This document shows, piece after piece, positions 1-12,644 of a stretch of DNA of 64,000 nucleotides. This stretch comes from Solanum dulcamara. Its lineage: Eukaryota > Streptophyta > Magnoliopsida > Solanales > Solanaceae. The DNA lies in contig NC_077242.1 of NCBI RefSeq assembly GCF_947179165.1, positions 42,463,097 through 42,527,096 on the forward strand. Direction: 5' to 3'. The position numbers and the translations under genes were made by a program. Position 1 is the stretch's first letter. Each line of letters opens with the position of its first letter. The notes under the pieces are model-generated. The model was given only the letters and a program-made list of their open reading frames with translations, did no database searches and was not told the origin of the DNA.

Positions 1-1983
1 ACATATTCCTAGATCACCAACATAAGAAGTAAAAAGTCATAATGGAATGTGAAAGAAAACCATTAATGTCGTGTCCTCGGAACATGAGGACTCAACAATG
101 GGAGTATAATACTTAATATCTAGTCATGAACGGGACGATGAGCATGATGATCGTCGTACCCTACATTATGATATAATGTAGGAAAAAAGTTTGCGTTAGT
201 ACATAGAATGTACTAAGTATTAGGGAAATGTGCATACTGTAGATATGATAGCATGACGAGTATAAAACATGTTATGCAAGACAAATAATTATTTGTAAGT
301 ATGAGATTAAAAATCATAAGTCATAACATGTGGTCAATGCATTTTTTGAAATCATCATAAGGTATGATAAGAAGAAAATATCGTTCATTTGTGGGATATA
401 ACCTTTAACAGATATTTAAGACCATACAAACTATAACACGGAATCTAGTGTTACTCCACACTGAAAATAGAGAAGCTACTTGCCAAGATTGACTCCATGA
501 GAACATCTTTAACATTAAGCTATTTGTGGATCCACTAGCTAGGCCAATTAAGGCAAACCTACCGGGGCTACATAGTTTGGGACTATAGATTGCTACTAGA
601 GCTCCCTTGGATTACTTATTGAGCTTTTGAACCTAACCAATCCTCAAAGCCCTCTCGGTTCTTAATCAATATCCCAACGGAATTCATAAATTATAATCAT
701 TAACAACATTTAGTAAAGGTGACAATAAATGCCAATCTAAATCATAAAATAGTCATAAGAGTAGCTAATTAACATGGTGATTCATACAAGAAAGATAAAA
801 TCTTTTATCTTTATGAATTCTTGAGTTGGTGAGAAAACCTTTCACCTCTTTCATGAATGTTTGAGAAAACCTTTCACAACATTTATACTTGCTTGAGAAC
901 ATACTTGAGATCATAATTCATCATCATCATAAACTATTTGTAAATCATTCATCAATCCATGATCTTAACTTCATAAATTCATATTTTGAAAATACCATAA
1001 CTCATGGGTCCATGAAAAATTACTTAAAAACATGTAATTTAACTTGAAACATGCATAATTGAATCATAAATATTAAAATAAATCATAATTTAATTGACCC
1101 AATGCATTCTCATTATAACCCTAAATTCTTTAAATTGGAATCTATTGAAAAGGGAGAAAACCTTTGGGACTCCATGGATGAATTCCCAACATACCTTGAT
1201 AAAAACAATGTTCTAAATACACTTGAATTGGAAACTTGACTTGACCTTGAAAATCCTTAGCTTGGAAGAGAAAAAATTCCTTGGGAGAAAAGTTTAGAGA
1301 GATAATAATTGTAATTAGTGATTGGAGAGGGAAGGAGGGGATTTCAATAGGTTTGGCTAATTATAGGTTTTAGAAATAGGCTTAAAATAGTATAGGTGAG
1401 GATTAAACGAGTGAAAATTGATGAAAATATCCTCACTTTAAAACTGACGGGGTCTATTGGGCAAGATTGGCTGTGCTCACTGACCTAGTCGGTGAGTCAC
1501 CAACCTCCCTACTTCCTCACCTAACTTCCTTATCTCTAAGGATAATTTCTCTAAAACCTTTGGTGAGATCGACTGAGCTCGCAGAACCAATCGGCAAGCC
1601 ACCGATGATTTTACCCTTGCCCACTTGCTCCTTTTGCTGCAAATTTTTCTGAATATTTAGGCGAGATGCTCCAGCTTGTAGAACCCATTTGGTGAGTTAC
1701 CAAACCCCAATACTCCTCACCAAACTTCCATTCTTCTGAGTCAAAGTTTTCAGGAATATTTGGCAAGGTTACCTTTCTCGCTTTACCAGCTTGGCGAGTC
1801 GCAAAGTTCCCTCTTTTCTCGTAGAACTTTCTTGCCTTCTGAGCTTAATTTTTAGAAACTTTAGGCGAACTCATTTTTCCTTTGATGAGTAACAAATTCC
1901 ACTAGTGAGCCTTAAACTCAAATTTTTCACAGTTTTTCTCTTTTTTATTCATTGTTCGACTTTTCAACTTTTTAGGCCTCGCA
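1..1983 (-). repeat. LTR of Tekay/Del-like Ty3/gypsy element, start outside window
   Basis: This is the distal part of an LTR from a minus-strand element. It aligns by eye with the complete LTR at 2835-5106 from roughly 250 bases into that repeat, so its first couple of hundred bases lie left of the window. Shared landmarks include the 'cctcggaacatgaggactca' block near 75, the 'gtacatagaatgtactaag' block near 200 and repeated 'tgatgatcgt' text. It ends just before a pyrimidine run (1987-1998) that is the polypurine tract read on the other strand. No coding capacity is seen; the small open frame at 1467-1652 lies within the LTR. Confidence 0.75.
1470..1830. repeat. Block of diverged short palindromes inside LTR
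   Basis: The block recurs around a palindromic core of the form TTGG(C/T)GAGTC(G/A)CCAA. Clear instances are at 1489-1503 (tcggtgagtcaccaa), 1690-1702 (tggtgagttacca) and 1791-1805 (ttggcgagtcgcaaa), with weaker ones between them. Other LTRs in the window carry a different palindromic motif at the corresponding position near the end adjoining the polypurine tract. The function is unknown. Confidence 0.6.
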
Positions 1984-2834
1984 ATATCTCCCCCTTGGAA
2001 ATATTAGTCATCGAATATGACTCAACTTTGCATGAAAAGAGTAGGAAAAGAGACATAGTAGCCTAAAATGAATGCAATGACATAGTAATATGCATAGAAC
2101 ATGGATGATTTAATCCTAAGCCAAAACATGATTCTTCAAACTTATTTCATGAACATGCATGCATATAAAAATATGAGAATGACTTAGACACATGACTTTG
2201 AATGTGTGACCATGAAAAAACTTAATACCTCAACTTAAAAAGAAATGTAAAATATGAGGATAACATGAAATCATGTCGGCTTCGGCCTCCTATGTACCAC
2301 CTTCAACCTCTTGGTTTCTCCACAACACTTTAACAGATGTAACTTCTTTGTTCCTTAACTTTCGAACTTGCCGATGTAGGATTTCAACCGGAACTTCCCA
2401 TAGGAAATGCTTTCCTTCACTAATATACTTCTTTAATAAGGACATACAAAACAATGGATGCATCGATGCCAACTCCCAAGGCAAATCCAACTCATATGTC
2501 ACCCTGCTAAACCATCTCAAAATTTGGCATGGACCTACATATCGGGGACTAAGCTTCCTCTTCTTGCCAAAATGCATTATACCCTTCATGGGTGAAATTT
2601 TTAAGTAAACCCAATTATTAATCTCAAATTCACGTTTCCTTCTTCTTACATCCAAATAGGACTTTGTCGGCTTTGGACGATCTTCAACCTTTCCCTAATG
2701 AGCCTAACCTTTTTCATAGCCTCATGAACCAACTCAAGTACTATCAAGTCAACTTCTCTAATTTCAAACCTACTAGTGAGAGACCTACACCTCCTACCAT
2801 ATACACTCTAATGGAGCCATTTGAATACTAGAAT
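1984..2834 (-). pseudogene. 3' end of gypsy pol: integrase C-terminus with chromodomain-like tail
   Basis: Read on the minus strand, this is the interior end of the element whose LTR occupies 1-1983. The run at 1987-1998 is the polypurine tract. From about 2830 down to 2265 the translation gives the tail of the integrase core, the basic linker, a segment around [13 protein letters not shown] and a terminal block around [11 protein letters not shown]. That last block is the chromodomain-like tail of the Tekay/Del clade. The longest intact stretch is 2290-2655 (121 residues). The remnant is cut at 2834 by the next LTR, so the catalytic core, RNase H, reverse transcriptase and gag are missing. 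It is a dead fragment. Confidence 0.85.
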
Positions 2835-5106
2835 TATCACGACCCGAACTAGGGCCTAGTCATGACATGGTGATTAGAATCTCGAGGGATCCTAACCAAG
2901 ACTCTTATCATATCATTCATGAGCATACATAAGCTAAATACACAAAATAAAGCTAAATTAAGATACGAAAGCATAGTCTCAATAAAAGGAGCATATGTCT
3001 CTAAATGAGCAAAACGACAACATAAATTCTTACTATCTAACATGCAACTACTAACTCGATGGGGGAATAAGTCAAGCTCCTAGTCACCTATGACAACATA
3101 AGAGTAATGAAATAGTCAAATAACAACATGAAAGTAATATGTCATATCCTCAGAACGTGAGGACTCAGCACCAAAGTACAACTATAACAAGCTGTAGCCA
3201 CGAACAGAAGGATGAGTGTGATCGTTGGACCCTATATTATGATATAATATAGGCAAAAAGTATGCATTAGTACATGAAATGTACTAAGTATGTGAGAATA
3301 TGCATGAACAATAAACATAATAGATAATGAATATGAATCATGAATGCAAGAGAAATATCTTTAAAACATGAATAAAGTCATGAAAACATTAAAAGATTTA
3401 TCTCATTGGTCAATGCATCAAAACCTTATTATCATCACAAAAACTTATAACTTTACATTAACTGGTGTGGGATAGGACCTTTAACCAACATATATGACCA
3501 TGCAAGGTAATATATGGAATTCAATGACTCCCACATTTAGACGGGAGAGGCTACCTTGCCAGAACATACTCTTTTAATAACTCTTTTGACTTTGCTATGT
3601 GGATCCACTAGCTTCGCCATATTGACATGTTTAAACCTATGCAGGCAACATAGTTTGAGACTAAAGATTTCTACTAGGATTTCCTTGGGTAGCTATAATA
3701 GCTTATCGGACTGAACCCCACCTTAAAGTCCTTCAGTACTTAGTCATTATCCCAATAGAACTTTGATGAAAACATAGTCAATAACATCATAAGAAAAGCT
3801 AATAATAATGTCTATTCATATTTATAAAGATAACATAAGAATAGCTCCTCTATCATCATCATGGTAAAATAATAAGAATAGCTCATCTATTATCTGATTC
3901 ATCTAATGTGGGTGTAGGACTTCTATCATTACGAATCTTTGTTCATAAAAACATCTTTAGGGTGTTAAGTCACCCTATCATTACGAATCTTTGTTCATAA
4001 AAACATCTTTAGGGTGTTAAGTCACCCTATCATTAGATTGTTGAAACATCATTTATAACTTCTTTGCATAAAGCATCCTTGAAACCCAGTCATAAAGCTT
4101 TCATTGAGTATAACTTGAAAATAATGATCATAGCTCATAAATCATAATTGAAACTAGCATATAGCATGGGTCATTGAAATTTATCTTAAAATCATGCAAT
4201 ATGATGTGAATTATGCATAATTAAGCCAATAGCATTGAAATATATCATAATTAAGAAGACCCAATGTAAGTCATGAAATTAGGGATTTTTGAATAAGAAG
4301 TCATAAGGATTTTAAGAAGAAACTTTGGGATTTCATGGGTAAAAGGTACCCATAATTGAAGTCTCACATAACTTGATCCTTAGAAACCCTTTAGTGAAGA
4401 GGATTAATGCTTGACCTTGAAGAAATCCTTTGAATTTTAATTGATGAAGAAGAAGACTCTTGAAAAGGAACTTTTAGAGAGAAGATTTTGATTTAGGAGA
4501 TTAGGGTGAGAATGACAGAGTTAGAAGAGCTTAGGGTAGTAAATAGAAGAGAACACAGTCCCAAAAATCGCCCAGATTCATTAATGAATCACGAGGAAAG
4601 AATAAAATAACTCCAACTTAAAATTGATTTTGGGCACCAGGATGGAACCTCACCATAGCCCATGAAGGTCAATTCAGGCCGTGCTTAGAGTCATAGTGAT
4701 GTGATTGACTTTATTAAAAGGGACTTTGCATGGGTTCCCACCACGAGATAGACCACGATTCATTAAGGGTAGTATGGTCCATGGTGGTCGTCCGTGGTAT
4801 AGGACTTGGACTTGAAAAACCTCCATAGAGGTCGTAGTGAGCAACCTGATAGGGGTCTGCAAGTGGTATCACCAAGAGGGCCAACCACAGCTTATGGTGT
4901 GAACTATAGCTTGTGTTGACCTTAGTGGACATCACCTTAAAAACCCAATAGGTAGATCATGGTCCACAGTGGACCTTCAGAGCCCGTGGTCCTCTTCACA
5001 GCCCATTAAGAGCCTCGTGAAGACCGTCTGATGCCATAATACTGATTTTTAGGGAAATCTTTGTTTGACCCTTATTTCCTAACTTTCCAACTTTTAGGGT
5101 CTTATA
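2835..5106 (-). repeat. Complete LTR (about 2.27 kb), minus-strand element
   Basis: It begins tatcacgacccgaact (the family start TGTCACGACC with the second base mutated) and ends ...gggtcttata, just before a pyrimidine-rich polypurine-tract complement. Its start is fused directly to integrase sequence at 2834, so this element inserted into the older one. Its own interior continues only to 5328. An internal 52-bp tandem duplication sits at 3924-4027. The block at 4640-5040 holds recurrent semi-palindromes around 'ccacgg/ccgtgg', corresponding in position to the different motif block of the LTR at 1-1983. Confidence 0.8.
3924..4027. repeat. Exact 52-bp tandem duplication within LTR
   Basis: The unit beginning tatcattacgaatctttg and ending gtgttaagtcaccc occurs twice head to tail (3924-3975 and 3976-4027) with no mismatch that I can see. 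The first nine bases of a third unit follow. Sibling LTRs carry it once, so the duplication is recent and local. Confidence 0.9.
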
Positions 5107-5328
5107 ATATCTCCCCCTTAGGAACATTCATCCTCGAATGGGACTCTAATTAGCATGGATGGAAAAGAAAAGAAATATAGCAACCCAATATAAATATAAA
5201 ACATATTGTAATTGTATAAAGCATGCAATTTTTTATCTCAAGCTAAATCATGACTTTAAAACTCATTTCATGACTATTAACGCAAATGACAATATGAGAA
5301 ATACTGAAACACATAATTTAGGCTAAAT
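5107..5328 (-). mobile_element. Short interior stub of gypsy element with polypurine tract
   Basis: This stretch holds the polypurine-tract complement at 5107-5122 (tatctcccccttagg) and the following 'aacattcatcctcgaatg' signature seen beside every LTR of this family here. About 180 bases of 3' untranslated sequence follow. No codons of pol are recognisable. It is cut at 5328 by the next LTR. Confidence 0.7.
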
Positions 5329-7636
5329 TGTCACGATCAGGACTAGGACCTAGCCGTGATACAATGATCGAGAACCCGAAAGATCCCAACCAAGCTATTT
5401 AGCATACCTTGCATGCATAAGGTCAAGTAAAACAACAATAGAAAGTAACGTGATAGGTAAGTCTTAAAATAAAATCTAAAGATAAAGGTGAAACTTAGGA
5501 CCAATTAAATAGACTTACACATTTTCTTTGTCTAAACATGCCTCTACTATACTATCATAGGTGGGGGAGTAGAACACGCCACTAGCTCACCTAAACAAGA
5601 AAATAAACATTCTAAAAATAACAACATAGTCAAGAGGTAGCAAAAAAAATATAAGCTCGATAGGTAGTCCCCGAAGCATCAAGACTTACCAAATCAAGTG
5701 AACAAGTCTTCTATCTAGCCACGAGAGTGTGTAGGGTGGCCACCAAGCCCTACATTATAAGACAATGTAGTCAAAAAAAGAAGTATGCGTTAGTACTTTG
5801 AATTTACTAAGTATGTAAGCATGTAATGTAGTTTGCAATGATACAATAAAGTGATACAATAGACCATTCTAAGACCATGAAATCATTTGAAATACTATTT
5901 AAAACCTATGAGACTTGGCCAATGCAATATATGAACCATCATGAATCATAAAAGAACTTAAATACTATAATAGTAATCATGAGTTAATGCCATGAATCGT
6001 AATGAAGTATACCATAAATCCTTTGAGAGAAACCTTTAACCCCTGGAGAGCACATACTTTACTTTGTGAGAGACACCGTCAACCTATATAAATCATGCCA
6101 GCTATAACATGGAGTCCCAATGTTTACCCAAACATCGAAGGAAAAGGGGAGACTACTTGCCAAGGTAGACTCCTATATGCCTATGTGGATCCACTAAGCT
6201 ACATGAAGGATCGAACCTCAACTACGGGTGACCCCTCAAAGGAATCAAGCCTCTTTTAGGGTGATCCTTTATCGTACGGTGGTACATAGTTATGAGATAA
6301 TAGGATCTTAGTACGGGTCTCTTGCCTCAACTACAGGAGAGAGTGCCTATCCCAAGGTCCACTCGGTGCTAGCTAAACTCTCAACAGAATAGACAAATCA
6401 TAAGTCATGAAGAAAACATAATGTGGGAGAGGCCATATCTACTACCCGTTCACTATTTATAGAAATATAATCCTAGAATAGCTCCTTAATCTTATCTCAT
6501 ATAAGATGAGTGTAGGCCTTTCATCATTAAATGTATTTATTCATAAAACATCTTTAGGGTCTTAACTCACCCTATCATTATCTTGCTTGAAATAATATAG
6601 TATCACCATTCATAAACTTCTTGGCATACATCATTTTAAAACTCATTCATAAACCTTGTCAAATATTCATAAATCTTTCATTGGGCATAACTTGGAATCC
6701 ATGATCATATCTTATACTTGAAATTAGGGTAAGATATGAATACATGATCAATTGACTTGAAAATTATGAAATTCAATTGAAAACATGCATGATGATATAC
6801 TTTCTATCAGTCCATACATAATTCATGAAAATAATCTCAATTAGATGCATAGTTGAAAATATACATAATCCATATCATGAACCCTAAAGGTCAATGTAGT
6901 AAAATTTATAGAAAAACTCTTCAATTTAATGCAATAACCATCAATTTATATTTCAATAGGATCATAATTGGAAATCATTATTCATGCAGTTGGAATGAAG
7001 ATCATAAAATCCATAAAAATACATACTTTAATTAATTGAGAAAGTAGTGAATTTATTGGGTTCCTTGGGTGAAAGTACTCTAGGATCAAATACCCACATA
7101 CCTTAAGTGAGAAGATAACAGAAACTTGAAGAATTAGGGAGTTTTGATTGAGAGCTTAAGAGAACTACTTGAGGATCTTCAATGGAGTCTTCAAGAGATT
7201 TTTAGAGAAAGAATTATTTGAATGGATGAGTTATGGTAGAATTAATGAAACTAGGAGATTAGGGTAGTTTATAGAGTTGAATTAGGTCCAAAAAAAGTCC
7301 AGGTTCATTAACTAACAATTAGGGAAATGCCTAAAGTGTCCTTACTTAAAAACTGAATTTGGACAGAAAATCTCATTAAAGTGTGCGATGCGAATGTGCT
7401 ATTGGATATCCAATTTTGAGAAAATGAGATTTTTGCCTGATTTTAACTCGGAGAATAATTATGCTGAATGGGAACAAGTGGGAGACGCGGACCTTCCGTG
7501 CACCTCACTATTTTGTACAATTTCTTTGAAAAGTTTATCTTTCGATATACGGGTCTTAAAAATCCACCGAGACTATTTTTGGAATGCTTAACCTTCATAA
7601 ATGATATTCCAACCTTAAAAAATCCAGGATGTTACA
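5329..7636 (-). repeat. Complete LTR (about 2.31 kb), minus-strand element
   Basis: It begins tgtcacgatcaggactagg and ends ...ccaggatgttaca, with the expected TG...CA termini. A polypurine-tract complement (ttatcccccttggg) follows immediately, so this is the 3' LTR of an element on the minus strand. It shares the family layout but has diverged from the LTR at 2835-5106. Its motif block (7380-7560) is built on 'gcgatgcg' and 'gacgcgg' text. Confidence 0.8.
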
Positions 7637-7955
7637 TTATCCCCCTTGGGAACATTAAGTCTCGAATGAGATTTAACTAGCATAAAACATACATGAAAAG
7701 AGGACTAGCAACCCAACATGAATGCAATGACACACCAAAATGCATAAAACATGAGATTTTCAACTTTAGTAGAAAACATGACTTTAAAATCAACTTCATG
7801 AACATGTATGCATATGAAAAGACATGGGAATAACTAGAACTCAAAAATTTATAAGGATAGACATGAGAAGCTAACACTTCAACTAGCATGAAAACTAAAA
7901 CACTCGGGTTATCAAGTCAATCATGGCATAATGAATACGAAACTAATTTATATCA
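7637..7955 (-). mobile_element. Interior 3' end with polypurine tract; pol absent
   Basis: After the polypurine-tract complement and the 'aacattaagtctcgaatgag' signature there are about 270 bases of untranslated-type sequence. Gag-like sequence then begins near 7960. A complete member would have about 3.5 kb of pol between these parts, so pol has been deleted or the element was rearranged here. Confidence 0.65.
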
Positions 7956-7959
7956 GATG

Positions 7960-8575
7960 AAGCAACCCGATCCATCTCCCTTCATCTTGTAGTAGCCATC
8001 AGACAATCCCTTATATTATGTCCCATATCACCACACTTGTAGCAACCCTCTTTGCCGTCTATTCATTTTCCTTGGTGAGTCGTACCACACCTTTTACAAG
8101 GGGTAAAGGGACATCCTTCCTTGTTAGTCCTAGAAACTAGGGCATTAGAAAAAGATGAACCATTATCGATTCGAACCCTCTTGGACTCCCTCTTAGACCT
8201 CTCCTTCAAATTCTCTTTCTCTATTTGCTTGGAATATGTCATGAACCTAGAAATATCTATCTCCTTGATAATCATAGAGGTTCAAAACTCTTTCATCACT
8301 AAGCCCGACACCACCGAAATAAACTTACTCATTCGAGCGCTGAAGTCGACTACCAAAGAAGGAGCATACTTGGATAACTTTTTGAACTTGAGGGCATATT
8401 CCCTCACATTGATATTACCTTTCTTGAGATTGATAAAATACATTACCTTTGCCTCCCTCAATACAAGTAGAAAGAAGTGATCAAGAAATGCAATTTTGAA
8501 ATTTTCCCAACCTTTGGGACCCTCTTCAACCCTTTTGGCTCTCCATTAATTGTACCATACTTGAGTAACACCTTT
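7960..8575 (-). pseudogene. gag remnant (nucleocapsid end and capsid part)
   Basis: Read from 8575 down to 7960, the conceptual translation contains capsid-type sequence, a lysine/arginine/glutamate-rich linker (clearest at 8063-8275) and cysteine-rich CxxC text at the nucleocapsid position (around CKRCGTTHQGK). The same region aligns by eye with gag of element A at 54180-54800. Several stops and frameshifts interrupt it. The left end joins untranslated sequence and the right end joins a plus-strand pol fragment at about 8575. No intact start is present. Confidence 0.7.
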
Positions 8576-10123
8576 GAAGAAGATAAGAAAGAATTGATCA
8601 AGGATTTTCATAGATTGGCACATTTAGGTGTGCATTTGGTTGATTCTAGTGTTGGAGGTGTTCTTTTGTATAATGGTTTGAAATCGACTCTTTTAGCGGA
8701 TGTTAAGGTTAAACAAGATCATAATTCGATATTGGTAGAATTGAAGAAATTGATTGACAAATAATCCATTGAGGCTTTATCCCAAGGTGGAGATGGAGTA
8801 CTTCGTTACCAAGGTCGTTTGTATATTCCTAATGTTGATGATTTAAGAGATTTGATATTAAATGAGGCCCATAGTTCTTTATATTCAATTCACCCGGGAT
8901 CCAACAAGATATATCGTGATTTAAGGGATGTGTATTGGTGGAATAGTATGAAGAAGGATATAGTAGAGTTTGTAGAAAAGTGTCTTAATTGTCAACAAGT
9001 TAAAATTGATTATCAAAAACTTGGAGGGTTAGCCCAAAACATTAAAATTCCTACTTGGAAGTTGGAAGATTGAATATGGACTTTATAACAGGTTGTCTCA
9101 TACTAATAAGCAATATGATTCCATTTGGGTTGTTGTAGATCGGATGACTATGTCGACTCATTTTTACCATTTAGGACTTCTTATAGTGTCGAAGACTATG
9201 CTAAGTTGTTGTTCGTGAGTTGGTAAGGCTTCATGGTGTTCCCTTGTCCATTATATCAGATTGAGGTAGTCAATTCACTTCGCACTTTTGGAATTCGTTT
9301 CAAAAGGGTCTTGCTACAAATGTTAAGTTAAGTACCACTTTCGATCCTCAAACCATGGTTAACCTGAAAGAACGATCCAAACTTTAGAGGATATGTTGAG
9401 GGCATGTGTTATTGATTTTAAGGGAAGTTGAGATGAGAATTTTCCCTTGATCTAGTTTGCCTACAATAATAGTTATTACTTTAGCATCCTAATGGCTCCT
9501 TTCAAGGCATTGTATGGGAGAAGATGTACGTCCTCGACGGGATGGTTTGAAGTGGGTGAGATTACCTTGATTAGTCAAGATTTGGTAATAGATTCTATGA
9601 AGAAGGTGAGGCTCATAAGAGAGAGGTTGAAGATGGCTCAAAGTCGTCAAAAGTCCAATTCAGATGTTAGGAAAAGAGAGCTTGGATTTGAGGTGGATGA
9701 TTGGGTCTATTTGAAGGTTTCACCCATAAAGGGTTTAATTTATTTTGGTAAGAAAGAGAAATTGAGTCCTTAATATGTTGGACCTTACAAAATATTGAGA
9801 CGTTTTGGCAAGGTGAATTATGAATTAGATTTGCCATTTGAGTTAGCTATAGTTCACCCGGTGTTACATGTATCTATGTTGAGAAGGTTTGTGGGTGATA
9901 CAAATTCCATTGTACCATTGGATGATTTGAGTGTTGAAGAGAATTTGACTTAGAAGAGGTTTCAGTTGAAATCTTAGACTAGAAAGTGAATTAGTTAAGA
10001 AACAAAGAGGTTGTGTCCATCAAGGTATTGTGGAGGTACCAACGAGTAGAGAGTGCTACTTGGGAAGCAGAGGCGGATAAGATAAAGCGATACCCGTACC
10101 TATTTCCCTCTCCTCAAGCCTAA
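8576..10123 (+). pseudogene. pol remnant: RNase H end, integrase and chromodomain-like tail
   Basis: This plus-strand piece starts in the linker after RNase H (8577-8764). It continues through the integrase zinc-binding region (8819-9073; CLNCQQVK gives the second half of HHCC), the catalytic core (about 9080-9480, with frameshifts) and the integrase C-terminal and chromodomain-like part (9492-10120). It ends at a TAA at 10121. The second catalytic Asp near 9262 is present but is followed directly by a stop; the Glu region near 9367 is preserved after a one-base frame slip. Gag, protease and reverse transcriptase are missing from the left side, where it meets minus-strand gag. Confidence 0.85.
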
Positions 10124-10366
10124 AATAGTAAGTTGTTCTTATTCAAGTAGATTGAACTCTTACGTATTCATTCCTCCTATGTCACTCATATCCATGCATG
10201 TTTATGAAAGTTTATTTTAACTCATGATTTAAGTTAAGTTTGAAATTTTCATGTTCTATGAATTTTAAGGTGTCATTATATTCATGATGGGTTGCTAGTC
10301 CTCTTTTTGTGTTTCCTATGTTGATTTAATCTCATTTGAGGAGAAATGTTCCCAAGGGCGAGATAT
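10124..10366 (+). other. 3' untranslated region and polypurine tract of plus-strand element
   Basis: About 225 non-coding bases follow the pol stop. They end in gttcccaagggcgagatat (10348-10366), the polypurine tract that abuts the LTR start. The mirror image of this layout is seen beside the minus-strand LTRs. Confidence 0.75.
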
Positions 10367-11145
10367 TGTAAGACCCCAGAAGTCGAAAAGTTGGAAAAAA
10401 AGAAAAAAATTTATCCAAGTGTAATTATCTTTGAGTCTATAACTCACTCGATGATTTGTAGTCACTTGTATGACTCGTAGGGATTAGTCATACAGTGACC
10501 TCTTGAGTATTGCTCAGTACCATCCTCAGGAAGAGTCCTAGGACTCAATAGGACGAGTTGTTATTCTATTGATGAGTCGTAAGGAGGACTAGTGCAAAAA
10601 AATTAGAGACTCCAAAAATATGGTCTTCTTAGACCTTCAGGATGAGTTTGTTTGACAGCTTGTGAACATGAAGATGAGTTGTAAAATCGACTCACAAGAA
10701 AACTCTTGAATCTCAATTTTTAGGGTTTTTCTCAGTCCTGCACTATGCGTCAATTCTATGAGTCATAAACTTGATGATGAGTCATAGAGTTGGATTCGTA
10801 GGGTCAAATTCTAAGTTTTAATGAAGGGTAATTATCTCTTTTCCAAGATTTGGTTCAAAGTATCTAAACACAATTATGTCTAAGTTCAAGCCTATAACTA
10901 CCCATCCCTTTAAAATTCCCTGTATTCTAAATCATTCATCTAAATTATCCTAAGGCAAGAACACCAATTCTCTTAAGTTCTCCTTTAAGTTTCAAGCTAG
11001 GGTTTTAGATTTTTATCAAGGTTTCTCTTCAATTCTAAGTGATTTCAATCAAGGTATGTGGGAATTCATCCATGGGTTCCTTTCACCCATGGAGTCTCAA
11101 GGTTTACAAAGTATTCTTTAAATTTCCAATTGTTATTAACCCCAT
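10367..11145 (+). repeat. 3' LTR of plus-strand gypsy element, truncated
   Basis: It begins tgtaagaccccagaagtcg directly after the polypurine tract, the reverse complement of how the 2835-5106 LTR ends. So it is the same family in the opposite orientation. Recurrent 'gatgagtcgtaa' and 'gactcgta' motifs between 10440 and 10800 form its version of the palindromic block. At about 11145 it switches abruptly to minus-strand gag sequence, about 780 bases in, so roughly two thirds of the LTR is missing. Confidence 0.75.
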
Positions 11146-11374
11146 TTTTGATGAAAGGAGCATATTTTGACAACTTAGTAAACTTAAGAGCATACCTAAG
11201 AGTTCAACTATTTTGCACGACCTAAGAGTGATGAAAGAAGTGAATTTTTTTCCTAAGACATTTATAACATCCTATTCATAGATGTGGCGCACTTCACACG
11301 CATGAAAAGGACTCTACTTGACGTGATATTAGACTCCCTAGGATACCTCAAAACTTGTTCTTTAGTACCAAGTT
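11146..11374 (-). pseudogene. gag scrap, leader and primer-binding site of minus-strand element
   Basis: Bases 11150-11210 align by eye with part of gag at 8365-8410 and 54610-54655. After a deletion, the leader (11225-11358, beginning gatgaaagaagtgaat) matches the leaders of elements A and B. The primer-binding site complement lies at 11359-11374 (tctttagtaccaagtt), a decayed match to initiator-Met tRNA. The 5' LTR follows directly. Confidence 0.7.
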
Positions 11375-12628
11375 TATCATGACCCAAGCTAACTCTTCAT
11401 GTGATATGGTGATTAGAATCTCAAAGGACTCCAACCAAGCCTCTTAACATATCATACATTAGCATACATAAGGTAAATAAACAATAAGCTAGATCATAAG
11501 TGTGGAAATAAAGTCTCAACATAAATAGTCAAAATTGCTGAGAAGATAACTCCAAAGAACATGAAAACATAGACTCCATGAACATCTAACATGACTCTAC
11601 TAATATAGATGGGGGCATAAGAGAAGATCCCTCAAAAATATGAAATGTAAATTTCATAAGGAAGATTGAAAATATAGATGTCTTGTCCTAGAATCATGAG
11701 GACTCACTAACAATGAGATAAAGGTGCTTAAGTTCTAGCCATGAGTGGGCGGTGTGCGATTATCGACAAATCCTACATATGATACAATGTAGGCAAAAAG
11801 TATCCATTTGCATATGAAATGCACTAAGTATGTGAGAAGCATGAATGAACCTCGATAATAGGACATAATCAATATGAACATGGGATGCATGACCAATATC
11901 ATAAGTGCATGAGTAAAACTTGAAAGCATTTGAATATCATAATAATATGGTCAATGCATCATAAACATCATGAAAACTTATACCATTTCATATACCATTG
12001 TGTGGGATAGCAATTTAACTGACACTTAATACCATGCGAGCTATAACATGGAATCTGATGTAAATCCATATCGAGAAGAGAGAGGCTACTTGCCAAGATA
12101 GACCTCGCGAGAATAAATTTAACATGACCTATTTATTGATACACTAGCTAAGCCATAAAGGCAAAATACGGAAAACGTAGTTAGGAACTAGAGGTTACTA
12201 CTAGGATTCCCTTGCATTGCTACTTGAGCTTATGGACCGAGAACCACCTTAAAGTCCTCTTAATGCATAGCCATTATTCTAATGGAATTCATAAATCATA
12301 GTCTTTAACAATATTAGGAAAGGATATAATAAATACAAATCATCATCATAAAATAATCATAAGAGTAGATCATTAACATGATTGATTCTTACGAGAAAAC
12401 CCTTCGTCTTTATGAATTCATGAGTTGGTGAGAAAATAATTTACCATCTTTAACATGAGTGTGTGCCAAAAATGCATCACAACCTTTATACTTACTTGAA
12501 ATATCATTGAAATCTTAATTCATCATCGTTCATTACTTTCATGTGTCATTCATAAGTCCTTCATAGTTATTCATAAATCTTTCATAAAATCCTTTATCAA
12601 TCCATGATAACAATTCTATAATTTCATA
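11375..12628 (-). repeat. 5' LTR of minus-strand gypsy element, interrupted by CACTA
   Basis: It begins tatcatgacccaagct right after the primer-binding site and follows the family layout (potential 'gcatacataaggtaaataa', 'gtgtgggatagcaatttaac' landmarks) for about 1,250 bases. It stops at 12628, where a CACTA terminus begins. The missing remainder is not found after the CACTA element inside this window. Confidence 0.75.
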
Positions 12629-12644
12629 CACTATAACGAAAAGG

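Noticed and set aside
2273..2608. Plus-strand open frame of 111 codons
   Set aside because: It is antisense to the integrase tail at 2290-2655, whose residues match the gypsy family.
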